Origin: CAZUVM01 sp964623885
Lineage (GTDB): Bacteria; Verrucomicrobiota; Verrucomicrobiia; Limisphaerales; UBA8199
Assembly: GCA_964623885.1 (NCBI GenBank)
Contig: CAZUVM010000092.1
Coordinates: 1-53,234, forward strand
DNA length: 53,234 nt
Direction of reading: 5' to 3'
A program made the translations under genes and the position numbers. The notes under the pieces were generated by a model. That model was not told where the DNA came from, ran no database searches, and saw nothing but the letters and a program-made list of their open reading frames with translations. Positions 1 to 7,500 of this stretch are shown one piece after another. Positions within the stretch are counted from its first letter, which is position 1. Every line of letters starts with the position of its first letter.

Positions 1-6
1 TGGTCA

Positions 7-58
7 ATGACAATTATTCTTCACGATCAGTGACAATTAAATCTCACCATCGAACCGG
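7..58. repeat. Left terminal repeats of the IS21 element
   Basis: Two tandem motifs, TGACAATTA at 8-16 and TGACAATTAA at 31-40, followed by CTCACCATCGAACCGG. The block matches the reverse complement of 2493-2544 position for position, with scattered mismatches. It lies downstream of istB. Confidence 0.8.
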
Positions 59-108
59 TTTACCCCTTTTGTTCTTTCATCGCGTTTCAACTGTTTCAAA
101 CCCTCTGG

Positions 109-182
109 ACCAGCCCCTTCGGTGGAGCGGAGTCTTTGGCGCCGCCAGGCGCCAAAGACGGAGCGGAACCGAAGGGGCTGGT
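109..182. repeat. Long interrupted hairpin between istB and the left IS end
   Basis: The outer arms 109-123 and 168-182 are a perfect 15-bp inverted repeat (ACCAGCCCCTTCGGT). The inner arms 132-143 and 148-159 are a perfect 12-bp inverted repeat (GTCTTTGGCGCC) with a 4-base loop. Between them lies an 8-base GGAGCGGA on each side that is a direct, not inverted, repeat, giving a symmetric internal loop. It sits about 12 bp past the istB stop, so it could end or attenuate istAB transcription, or block read-through into the element. There is no clear U-tract. Confidence 0.6.
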
Positions 183-194
183 GGGCGTCCCGGG

Positions 195-944
195 TTAGGT
201 GCCGCCCTTTTCTTTTTGACGTGGTCCGCGCAGGCTCTCGCCGTCAAATTCCAAAATGATCGCGTGATGCACCAATCGGTCCACCGCCGCCATCGTGGTC
301 ATTGGGTCTTTGAAAATCTGGTCCCATTTCGAGAAGACCAGGTTGCTGCTCACCAGCACGCTGCGCCGTTCATACTTGTCCGCTAGGAAGGTGAAGAGCA
401 CTTCCATCTCTTCCCGCGACTGTTGCACGTAGCCAATGTCGTCGAGAATGATGGCGTTAAACCGATCCAGCTTCTTGAGCGCCGAATCGAGTTTGAGCTC
501 CTTCTTGGCCGCCAGGAGCTGCTGCACCAGCTTGAAGGTTGGGGTGAAGTAGACTGCGTAACCGCGGGCCAAGATCAACTCGCGCCCCAGAGCGCACAGG
601 AAGTGAGTCTTGCCCCGGCCCGGCAGACCAAAGGCCAACAGGTTCTCTGCCCGCTCAATAAAGCCGCCTTCCAGCAAAGTCGGCCACTGGCGGCGCACCT
701 TGCTCGGCCATTTGGACTCGTCGAGGTTGCCCAGGGTCTTGCCCGAGGGCAGCTTTGATTCGTGCAACAGCCGTTGGCGTTTGCGTTCACGGCGGTCGGC
801 GTCTTCGGCTTCACACAACTGCAACAACAGTTTGCGGTAGCCCCAGTTCTGCGCTTCAGCCAACTGGATCATCTCCTCAAAACGCGCCGCCATGCTCGTG
901 AGGCAGAACTGTCGGAACAACATGGCCAAGGGGTCAGCCGACAT
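195..944 (-). CDS. istB: IS21 transposition helper ATPase IstB
   Basis: A 249-residue AAA+ ATPase of the IstB/DnaC type that assists the IstA transposase in target selection. It shows a Walker A motif (GLPGRGKTH), a Walker B motif (AIILDDIG) and the following sensor region with VSSN, and the length is normal for IstB. The start chosen is the ATG at 942-944 (MSADPLAM), which overlaps the istA stop by 11 bp. This arrangement is typical of IS21 and implies translational coupling. A longer in-frame start at 1043 exists but would add about 33 residues lying inside istA and unlike the family. Known family function, not tested here. Confidence 0.92.
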   Translation of the reverse strand: MSADPLAMLFRQFCLTSMAARFEEMIQLAEAQNWGYRKLLLQLCEAEDADRRERKRQRLLHESKLPSGKTLGNLDESKWPSKVRRQWPTLLEGGFIERAENLLAFGLPGRGKTHFLCALGRELILARGYAVYFTPTFKLVQQLLAAKKELKLDSALKKLDRFNAIILDDIGYVQQSREEMEVLFTFLADKYERRSVLVSSNLVFSKWDQIFKDPMTTMAAVDRLVHHAIILEFDGESLRGPRQKEKGGT

Positions 945-2457
945 GCGCCACCTCACTTTCCAGGAGCCGATCATAAGCCTCGAGACTGGGCGTGAGGGCC
1001 GACAGTTCGATGACGTCTTGACGGGCGGGAACCAACTGCTCACGCAGTTGCTTGGCGCGCCACTTGCCCGAGAGCTTCAGTTGGCGTTCCAGCAACGGCT
1101 CGACTTTGCCCACCGTTTCGTCCGCCGCCAGTTTGAGCACATGCAGGTATTCAATGACTCCCGGCCGCTCGCCGTGCTCGGCCACGAGCCGATCATAAGC
1201 GGCGCGAAACACCCCGCTGGGATAAAGGGCCTCCCGGTGTCGATAATGAATAAAGGCTCCGGGCTTGCGCAGCAGGCCGCTGATGACGTGCCGGAAGTCC
1301 ACCAGCGCCCCACGGTCCCCGCGCAATCGCGGCAGGCAAAACAAGAACTCCCGCCCCAAGTACACCTTCAGTTCGGCCTCGTACTGCTCCACCCGCAGTG
1401 TGTGTCCGATCAAGCGAGAAGGGACCGAATAGGTATGCCTGTTAACGCGCATCAGACTTTGCGAACTGACCACCGGCTCAAACTCCCGATACTCCGCCAG
1501 ACCCATCGCCGGCAACGGCCGCATGCACGCCAGTTCTTCGACCAGCCGCTTTTGCCGTTTGGCATTGGCCGCGCGCAGCACCTCTTCCACAAAACCGTCA
1601 TATTGTTCCAAGCAGTTAAAATCGCGGCTGCCGCGCAACAACAGATGTTGGTCCAGCCGCCGCTTCAGATGCCCGTTTTGCGACTCCACATCCCCGTGCT
1701 CATGCGGACAGTTCACGTTGATGGTCAGCGGTGTCAGATCGTAGTGCGTGCACAGCTCCAGGTAATCGCTATTATAGCCTCGTGGTCGGCCAGGCAGTTG
1801 CTCGATCTCGTGCGTCGCGGCACTGGTGTTATCGGTCCCCAAATGGGTAGGCGACTTGCCCAACTGCTTCAGCGCCGCTTGCAGACCGCTGACCAGACTC
1901 AGGAATGACTCCGAGATGCAACGCATCGCCCACTGCCAATTGGAATAGGGCAGCACGCAATGGCAGAACAGGTGGTCCAGCGCTTCGCCCTGGATGGTGA
2001 CTTGCAACTCCCGAGCGTAGGTCCAGTCCAGTTGCATCAACTCACCCGGCCTCTGCTCCTGCGCGAAGAACACTTCCTGCTCCGGCCCTTGCGTCGCCCG
2101 CCATTGCCGCACGCGCCGAAAAAACGTCCGCAAATGACTCGGTTCCAACCCGCTGTCGGCTCGAGCCAGAAAGTGCTCGAACAGCGTTTTGCTTTCCAAC
2201 TCCGGAGCCGCTAGCAACATCCGTGCGACTTCATCCCAAATCTTTGCCAACGGATCGGGTCGCGTTCGCCAGGTATGTTTGGCTTGTAACTCCGCCGGGC
2301 CTTTGCCGGCCTGGATGTACTTGCGCGCGGTCTGGCGGTCGATATCCGCCTTCATCGCGCTGACCATTATCTTGCCTGTCTTTTTGTATTCACTCATGAG
2401 CCGTTTGTACTGCTGTTGGGTAATCATTGCGCGCGGCCTAAAACCAGGCCTGGCCAC
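934..2457 (-). CDS. istA: IS21-family transposase IstA
   Basis: A DDE transposase of 507 residues. The N-terminal helix-turn-helix region covers roughly residues 12-60 (QTARKYIQAGKGPAE). The rve integrase core holds the catalytic triad: Asp144 in QLDWTY, Asp209 in LGTDNTSA and Glu258 in PHEHGDVESQNG. A C-terminal Mu-transposase-like beta barrel and tail follow. The first ATG is used; an internal ATG 10 codons later (MITQQQYKRL) fits IstA N-termini equally well. No frameshift or lost catalytic residue is visible, so the transposase appears functional. It is the first gene of the istA-istB unit, driven from the right end of the element. Confidence 0.93.
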   Translation of the reverse strand: MARPGFRPRAMITQQQYKRLMSEYKKTGKIMVSAMKADIDRQTARKYIQAGKGPAELQAKHTWRTRPDPLAKIWDEVARMLLAAPELESKTLFEHFLARADSGLEPSHLRTFFRRVRQWRATQGPEQEVFFAQEQRPGELMQLDWTYARELQVTIQGEALDHLFCHCVLPYSNWQWAMRCISESFLSLVSGLQAALKQLGKSPTHLGTDNTSAATHEIEQLPGRPRGYNSDYLELCTHYDLTPLTINVNCPHEHGDVESQNGHLKRRLDQHLLLRGSRDFNCLEQYDGFVEEVLRAANAKRQKRLVEELACMRPLPAMGLAEYREFEPVVSSQSLMRVNRHTYSVPSRLIGHTLRVEQYEAELKVYLGREFLFCLPRLRGDRGALVDFRHVISGLLRKPGAFIHYRHREALYPSGVFRAAYDRLVAEHGERPGVIEYLHVLKLAADETVGKVEPLLERQLKLSGKWRAKQLREQLVPARQDVIELSALTPSLEAYDRLLESEVAHVG

Positions 2458-2492
2458 TCAGCCAACCCGGCCCAAACCGCGGCGCGATACTA

Positions 2493-2544
2493 CCGGCTCA
2501 ATGGTGATTTTTAACTGGCATCACTGGGGAATTTTAATTGGCAC
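2493..2544. repeat. Right terminal repeats of the IS21 element
   Basis: Reverse complement of the left end. Read inwards it holds TGCCAATTAAAA and TGCCAGTTAAAA, about 23 bp apart, then the ATCACCATTGAGCCGG block shared with the other end. It sits about 36 bp upstream of the istA start, where the element's promoter should lie. Confidence 0.8.
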
Positions 2545-2550
2545 TGCACA

Positions 2551-2893
2551 AAATACACTAAATACACGAAAAGGCAGAAGGACCTTTCCATGGACCGTGA
2601 GCGAACAACAGGCCCCTCACCCCGACCCTCTCCCCATCCGATGGGGAGAGGGGGAATCTATCCGAATGGTTTGGGCTCATTGTCACAATGCGCGCGCGGC
2701 GCGGTTTGGGGATTACGATTACGATTAGGAGGGAAAAAGCTCATAAAAGGTCAGTAACTCAGTAATACTGTACTCTTATGCATGCTAAGTGTCACAGATG
2801 TAAAACTGATTGACATTTCTTGGCTTTTGGCACAGGCTGCAAATCAGGCGGTCGCAAAGCAGGCGCTTTGGCTGAGGCCGCTGGAGAGGCAAC
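2551..2893. other. Gene-free stretch with dispersed repeats
   Basis: No convincing gene. It holds a partial AAATACACGAAAA repeat arm near 2559-2573, a perfect 12-bp hairpin at 2626-2652 (CCCTCTCCCCAT, loop CCG) of the kind dispersed between genes, and a short GATTACGATTACGATTAGG tract near 2711-2729 that recurs elsewhere in the window. The last part must carry the promoter of the delta-60 gene, but no clear -35/-10 pair stands out. Confidence 0.6.
2626..2652. repeat. Perfect 12-bp hairpin, REP-like
   Basis: Arms CCCTCTCCCCAT (2626-2637) and ATGGGGAGAGGG (2641-2652) around a 3-base loop. It is followed by GG and no T-run, so it is more likely a dispersed palindromic repeat than a terminator. 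Confidence 0.6.
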
Positions 2894-5380
2894 GTGAAAA
2901 CAAAAAGCTTCCGGCTGGTTCTGGCGGCAGGGCTGTGCGTTTTCTGCAATTCATTACACGGCGGAGCGCGTCCGGGCTCGCTGGATACGTCGTTCGACCC
3001 GACGGCGCATGGGCGGCTTATCGGCCCGGCCCAAGGCGAGAGCGTCGCGCGTTGCCTGGCACAGCAGGCTGACGGCAAACTTCTCATCGGCGGCGAATTC
3101 GTCGGTGTGGACGGCGCGGCGCGCAATCGGCTGGCACGGCTTAATGCCGATGGCACGCTGGATGCCAATTTTAATATTGGCGCGGGTGCGGATGGCGCAG
3201 TCAACAGCCTGGCGGTACAACCGGATGGGAAGATACTGGTGGCCGGGGATTTCGGGCACTTTGATGGCGTGGCCTGCGATAGCGTGGTGCGGCTGAATCG
3301 GAACGGACGCGTTGATAATTCGTTTCGGCCGCAAATTGGGCATTACTTGAGCTGCGTAGCGGTTCAGCCGGACGGGCGGATCCTGGTTGGCGGCAGTTTC
3401 ACGAACGTGGAGGGAGCAACCCGAGTGGGAATTGCCCGGTTGAACCCGGACGGCAGTTTGGACCCGGGATTTAATGCGGCCGGAGCGGTCACCAATTCGG
3501 ACTACGGGATTACGTCGATATTGATCCAGCCAGATGGGCGGATTCTGGTTGCGGGTTTTCCTCGCGCGCTGAACCAACCTTTGTTGCGGCTGAACGCCAA
3601 CGGCAGCGCTGATCCGACGTTTCAGGTGCCAACGATACAGCAAATGCCCTTTGTGGGGTGGGTGGTGGCGGTGGCGCTCGACGAGCAGGGGCAGATCCTG
3701 GTCAGTGGCCGGTTCACGGAAGTGAACGGCAGGCCGCGGCCGGGAATCGCGCGATTGCTTGGGGATGGTTCGCTGGACGGTTCATTCGTGCCGCCGGCGA
3801 TTTCTGCCGAGTGGGAAGTGTACATCGCAGGGATGGCGCTGCAGACAGACGGCGGATTGATTATCGGAGGCAATTTCATCAGCGCGGACACACAGCCGTG
3901 TCGCGGCCTGGCGCGGCTGCTGAGCGACGGCCGGCTGGACAGTGGTTTTGCGGCGCCGGATCTGTTCCCCGGTGCGGTCGCGCCGTGGATCCGGGGGCTG
4001 GCTGCAAACGGCGATAACGACGTGTTTGTGGCGGCCGGCGTCATCGACGGTTGGGGAGCGAATTCGGCAAGTTTCCCAGTTTCGAAATTGCTGGCGAACG
4101 GCCGGATGGATCCTGCTTTCCGGAAGCCTACGTTGGCGGGTGCGGTCCAGATTTGGCGTGTGGCGGCCAGGCCGGACGGGAAAGTGTTGATCGGCCTGAG
4201 TGCCAGCGCCACCTACAACGGCGTGACACGTTCTCCGGTGGCGTTGCTGAATCGCGACGGCACGCTCGATGCGGACTTTGCGCCGCCAATGACGGGGCCG
4301 GCCGCGTGGGCTATTACGGTGCAACCCGATGGCCGCGTCGTGGTGGGTGGTTCGCCGTTCACGATCGGCACCTCAACCAAAGTGGGCCTGGTGCGACTGC
4401 TGAGTGATGGCCGCTTGGATCCGGGGTTCCAGGTTGAAGATTGCGAAAATTCATACCCGTTTATCAGCGGGGTGACTTTGCAGCCGGACGGCAAATTGCT
4501 GGTGACGGGCGACTTTGTGACGCTGCGCGGAATCGATCGGCCGTACATTGCCCGGCTTAATGCCGATGGCACTCTCGATCCGTCGTTTTCGCTGGATCCG
4601 AGCCTGGTTCCCGATCTCGATAACGACGCACCGGTCGGCCCGGTTGCCGTGCAGGCGGACGGCAAAATCCTGATCGGCGGTCTGTTTGTCGGCGGCGGCG
4701 ACCAGTTGCTCCGGCTCTTGCCCGATGGCCTTCGCGATCCTTCCTTTCCCGTTCGTCCCATCCAGGTCAATAAAATCATCGTTCAACCGGACCAGCGCAT
4801 CCTGGTGCTCGGACGCAACTGGGCAGATGGCGACCCGGCATTGATTACCCGGCTGAATGCGGACGGATCGCTGGAGCGAGTTTTCGATACAGCATCCTGG
4901 TATCAGGCCGATGACATGGTGTTGCAAGCCGATGACAAAGTAATTGCCAGCCTGACCGGTCTTCACTCGGACATCGTTCGGTTCAATGTGGACGGCTCCC
5001 TCGATCGGACATTTTCCGTCTCGATGCAGAGCGGGTTAAGCGACAGTTGGGTCCACGCGCTGGCGCTGGAGCCTGACGGGCGCGTACTGGTGGCCGGCCA
5101 ATTCAGCAGCATCGATGGAATTACCACGCATGCGATCGCCCGGCTACATAATGATCTTCGCCTGAGCTGCCGGCTGCGCGCGACACTTCATCCGGGCTCC
5201 GGCTCGTTGCAGCTCGCCCTATCCTCCGAACCGGGCGCGCAGGCGGTCATCGAGACTTCCGTAGACCTGATCCATTGGCAAACCTGGAGCACCGTCACAA
5301 ATTCCTCCGGCTTGCTGGAACTTTCCGACCCGCAAACTCGACACCTCAACCGCCGGTTCTACCGTGCCTTTTTGCGCTGA
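2894..5380 (+). CDS. Exported delta-60 tandem-repeat protein
   Basis: An 828-residue exported protein with a signal peptide (about residues 1-24) and then about 14 copies of the delta-60 repeat (pattern: VQPDGKILVGG, then ARLNADGTLDxxF), spaced roughly 45-60 residues. Repeats 4, 7 and 11-13 are the most degenerate. Fourteen units would suit two seven-bladed beta-propellers; this is inference from count and spacing. A final module of about 70 residues (IETSVDLIHW ... RRFYR) resembles the end of the GloVer protein at 40649-43207. The start is GTG at 2894 with GGAGAGG at 2883-2889. No enzymatic motif is seen; a cell-surface or extracellular binding role is plausible but unproven. Confidence 0.88.
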   Translation: MKTKSFRLVLAAGLCVFCNSLHGGARPGSLDTSFDPTAHGRLIGPAQGESVARCLAQQADGKLLIGGEFVGVDGAARNRLARLNADGTLDANFNIGAGADGAVNSLAVQPDGKILVAGDFGHFDGVACDSVVRLNRNGRVDNSFRPQIGHYLSCVAVQPDGRILVGGSFTNVEGATRVGIARLNPDGSLDPGFNAAGAVTNSDYGITSILIQPDGRILVAGFPRALNQPLLRLNANGSADPTFQVPTIQQMPFVGWVVAVALDEQGQILVSGRFTEVNGRPRPGIARLLGDGSLDGSFVPPAISAEWEVYIAGMALQTDGGLIIGGNFISADTQPCRGLARLLSDGRLDSGFAAPDLFPGAVAPWIRGLAANGDNDVFVAAGVIDGWGANSASFPVSKLLANGRMDPAFRKPTLAGAVQIWRVAARPDGKVLIGLSASATYNGVTRSPVALLNRDGTLDADFAPPMTGPAAWAITVQPDGRVVVGGSPFTIGTSTKVGLVRLLSDGRLDPGFQVEDCENSYPFISGVTLQPDGKLLVTGDFVTLRGIDRPYIARLNADGTLDPSFSLDPSLVPDLDNDAPVGPVAVQADGKILIGGLFVGGGDQLLRLLPDGLRDPSFPVRPIQVNKIIVQPDQRILVLGRNWADGDPALITRLNADGSLERVFDTASWYQADDMVLQADDKVIASLTGLHSDIVRFNVDGSLDRTFSVSMQSGLSDSWVHALALEPDGRVLVAGQFSSIDGITTHAIARLHNDLRLSCRLRATLHPGSGSLQLALSSEPGAQAVIETSVDLIHWQTWSTVTNSSGLLELSDPQTRHLNRRFYRAFLR

Positions 5381-5417
5381 AGTATCTCCCAGCAAATCAT
5401 CAACCCAATTATTGATC

Positions 5418-5939
5418 ATGACTAAGACCCCTTATAACCCCACCGGTTCGCCCAAATTCCTGCTGCTGCTTGCAGTTGTCTCGGCGCTCGTCGTGCTCGC
5501 CATAGGAACTACGTCGCGGGCCCAAACGAACAAAACCGCTGCCCCTGCGGCAGTTCAGGCGGCGGTCCTGGCCCGGCTCAACGAGATCCAAAGCGCCGCG
5601 CAGTCGCTGGATGTGGATAAGGTGTTTAGTTTCGTGCTCGAGAACGACTCCGGCGCGGTGGCCCAGAACGGGCGGCTGTTCCTCACGCGCCAGGAAGCGC
5701 TGGAATCAACCAAACGCGGCTTCGAACAGATTCAAAAGGTGGAGTACCAGTTTGGCGAACAACATGTCACCTTGCTGGCTCCAACCGTTGCCCTGGCGGT
5801 CGGCGAAGGAACCACCAGCGCAACGACCAGGGACGGGCAAACCTTCACAACCCACTTTGTTCAGTCGGTGGTGCTTGTCTTGACCAATGGACAATGGAAT
5901 GTGCTGCATGCGCATCGGTCGTCTGCGGCGGCAAGGTAG
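5418..5939 (+). CDS. SnoaL-like (NTF2 fold) exported protein
   Basis: A 173-residue protein with an N-terminal hydrophobic segment (about residues 14-35, LLLLAVVSALVVLAIG) followed by A-x-A-like SRAQ, so exported or membrane-anchored. The rest matches the SnoaL-like/DUF4440 pattern: an N-terminal helix counting ...LARLNEIQSAAQSLD, a central strand region, and the ending NGQWNVLHAHRS, where the Trp and His are typical. Such domains bind small ligands, and many have unknown substrates. The ATG at 5418 is chosen over an upstream in-frame ATG at 5364, which lies inside the preceding gene. It follows the delta-60 gene by 37 bp in the same direction, so co-transcription is likely. Confidence 0.75.
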   Translation: MTKTPYNPTGSPKFLLLLAVVSALVVLAIGTTSRAQTNKTAAPAAVQAAVLARLNEIQSAAQSLDVDKVFSFVLENDSGAVAQNGRLFLTRQEALESTKRGFEQIQKVEYQFGEQHVTLLAPTVALAVGEGTTSATTRDGQTFTTHFVQSVVLVLTNGQWNVLHAHRSSAAAR

Positions 5940-6055
5940 GGGACGAAGGACGAAGGGCGAAGGAGGAGAACGAGGAGGAGGGAAGATTACGATTAAGGGG
6001 GAAGAGGACGAGGACGAGGGACGAGAACGAGGACGAAGGGGAGAAGGCCACGTGA
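5940..6055. repeat. Purine-rich GAACGAGGACGA / GATTACGATTAAG repeat tract
   Basis: Imperfect tandem GGACGA, GAACGAGGA and GGAGGA units with a central GATTACGATTAAGG. It begins directly at the stop codon of the preceding gene. The same combination occurs at 7408-7500 and, in part, at 2711, 32966 and 33972. No coding capacity is supported. Confidence 0.7.
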
Positions 6056-6202
6056 TTGCCAAACGATCGCGATTTTTGCGGAATTGACCTTGGGCGTGAT
6101 CGGCGTATAAGCAAATAAGGTATGAGGAACCTCGATGGAAAACGGGGCAGGTGGGAACAACGAAAGGGGTCGGGCAATAATTGTTCTGCGAGGAAGGTGC
6201 CC

Positions 6203-6643
6203 GTGAAAAGCATCTTCACAGTTCTTGCTATAATCGCTCTCAATACCGGGTGCATGGCTGGCAACACGAACACTCCGCCAGCAACTGCGAACACAATCCC
6301 CCCTCTTGCGTCAGCAAAAGCCCAGCTATGTCTCTTGGCAGAGGCACAGCGGGCATATATGGCTGCGACAATGCACATTGCAGGCAGCCTCTCCGAACTC
6401 GTCACCGGTGAGCACGCGCGACATTTGGGTCTCGACACCAGATCGCTTGTGGATCCATGGGGAACGAAGCTACGCTATCAGCCCAAGGGCGGTATCATTT
6501 CCTGTGCTGGACCAGACATGACCTTTGGGACGAAAGATGACCTCGTCATCATATCTTACAATTACCGGGCCACTACGGGAAAAATACAGCCCGACAAGAT
6601 AGAATGGGATGCAGAACAAGAGCGCGCAGGATATTCTCGCTAG
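6203..6643 (+). CDS. Lipoprotein with GspG-like C-terminal loop
   Basis: A 146-residue putative lipoprotein. The start is GTG at 6203 with AGGAAGG at 6191-6197. The signal runs VKSIFTVLAIIALNTGC, with lipobox LNTGC, so the mature N-terminal Cys is at residue 17. The C-terminal half has DPWGTKLRYQPKGG followed by AGPDMTFGTKDDLVIISYN. This resembles the DPWG and calcium-loop end of the type II secretion major pseudopilin GspG, but there is no pilin N-terminal helix. It may be a pilin-like fold moved onto a lipid anchor. An upstream in-frame ATG (6122) would bury the lipobox, so it was rejected. Confidence 0.7.
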   Translation: MKSIFTVLAIIALNTGCMAGNTNTPPATANTIPPLASAKAQLCLLAEAQRAYMAATMHIAGSLSELVTGEHARHLGLDTRSLVDPWGTKLRYQPKGGIISCAGPDMTFGTKDDLVIISYNYRATTGKIQPDKIEWDAEQERAGYSR

Positions 6644-6793
6644 GCGCGAGAAATCCTGACGCTCGCCGTTAACCGCTCACGATGACCTCCCCTTTACGCA
6701 TTTTGCTGGTTATGCCGCTCCTTGTCGCGATGGCTGGCCAGCATCGCGAAGGGATTATGAGAGCCTTCATCGTTGGGCTGAACTAGAATCAGT

Positions 6794-7324
6794 ATGGGCA
6801 ACACCGCCAAGTTGGTCTTGCTAGAGAAGAATCGCTCACCATTCCTTGCTTGTCCGGTGCTGCGCGAGGCGAAAAACTCGATCCCCGTCTTTTGGTTTGC
6901 GCTATTCAGCGCGGGTGACACCCATGCTTTCGAGTTGCCCCTCTCCGATGGCTCCATTTCCCGAATCCCCGGGTTGTGTTCACCCCGGGATGCTGCTGTT
7001 GAGCGGCTGTCACAGCGCACGGCACTCATCCAGTCGTGGTTGCCGCGCGAACTGCACTCCCTGCTCGCCGAGTTCAGGCAGGAGGTTGGCAACCAGGCTG
7101 CACCGTGTATCGGCCTCGATCCGGCGGAGCTCGCGCTAATGTATGAGAGCGACGACGATCTTCAGAACTGGCTGCGCGAAAGCACAGCCGCATTCGACAA
7201 CCCGGAGGCCGAGGCGCTCACCGGCCTCTTTGACGTGACGGGACTTGAGTTCGACGTCGCCGCCGGACGAGTGGTTAGCTGGGATGACCGGCTCGCTGAT
7301 TACGCCTTGCGGGGATACCGATGA
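6794..7324 (+). CDS. Unrecognised 176-residue protein
   Basis: An acidic, soluble-looking protein without signal peptide or membrane helix. It shows no motif I recognise; local features are IQSWLPRELHSLLAEF, an acidic ESDDDLQNWLRES stretch and the ending WDDRLADYALRGYR. No clear ribosome binding site precedes the ATG. It lies between the lipoprotein and the convergent trehalose synthase gene. Reading-frame length and normal amino-acid composition support it as real, but the function is unknown. Confidence 0.55.
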   Translation: MGNTAKLVLLEKNRSPFLACPVLREAKNSIPVFWFALFSAGDTHAFELPLSDGSISRIPGLCSPRDAAVERLSQRTALIQSWLPRELHSLLAEFRQEVGNQAAPCIGLDPAELALMYESDDDLQNWLRESTAAFDNPEAEALTGLFDVTGLEFDVAAGRVVSWDDRLADYALRGYR

Positions 7325-7407
7325 CCCCAGCCCAACAAGGTCAAATCACGCGACGCGGCGATGAGGCCATCTTCGCAGAAATGAGCGTCCGGGAGTCATG
7401 AGCCGCG

Positions 7408-7500
7408 CGAGGTGAGAAGGAGCGCGAAGAACGAGGACGAGGAACGAGAACGAGAACGAGGACGAGGGAAGAGGAGGGAAGATTAAGATTAAGAGGAAGA
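7408..7500. repeat. GAACGAGGACGA / GATTAAG repeat tract overlapping a stop codon
   Basis: Tandem GAACGAGGACGAGG-like units at about 7427-7470 followed by GGAAGATTAAGATTAAGAGG (7477-7496). The same block order occurs at 5940-6055. Its right end supplies the TAA stop and last Ser codons of the minus-strand trehalose synthase gene at 7489. Confidence 0.7.

Larger units (their letters stand above)
1..2550 (-). mobile_element. IS21-family insertion sequence
   Basis: The element carries istA and istB read leftwards, between related inverted ends. About 52 bp at 7-58 align without gaps, in reverse complement, with 2493-2544. Each end holds two copies of a TGMCARTTAA-like motif, as expected for the multiple terminal repeats of IS21 elements. 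Six more bases on each side (TGGTCA at 1-6, TGTGCA read inwards from 2550) would give the usual TG...CA termini, so the left tip may lie at or just before base 1. The target duplication cannot be checked because the left flank is outside the window. Both reading frames look intact, so the element may be active. Confidence 0.85.

Noticed and set aside
892..1908. 338-codon plus-strand frame
   Set aside because: Entirely antisense to istA; low-quality His/Gln-rich translation, no family pattern.
6682..6786. 34-codon frame (MTSPLRILLVMPLLV start) before the unknown gene at 6794
   Set aside because: Short hydrophobic peptide with no ribosome site and no family; could be a leader or an out-of-frame remnant, not enough to call a gene.
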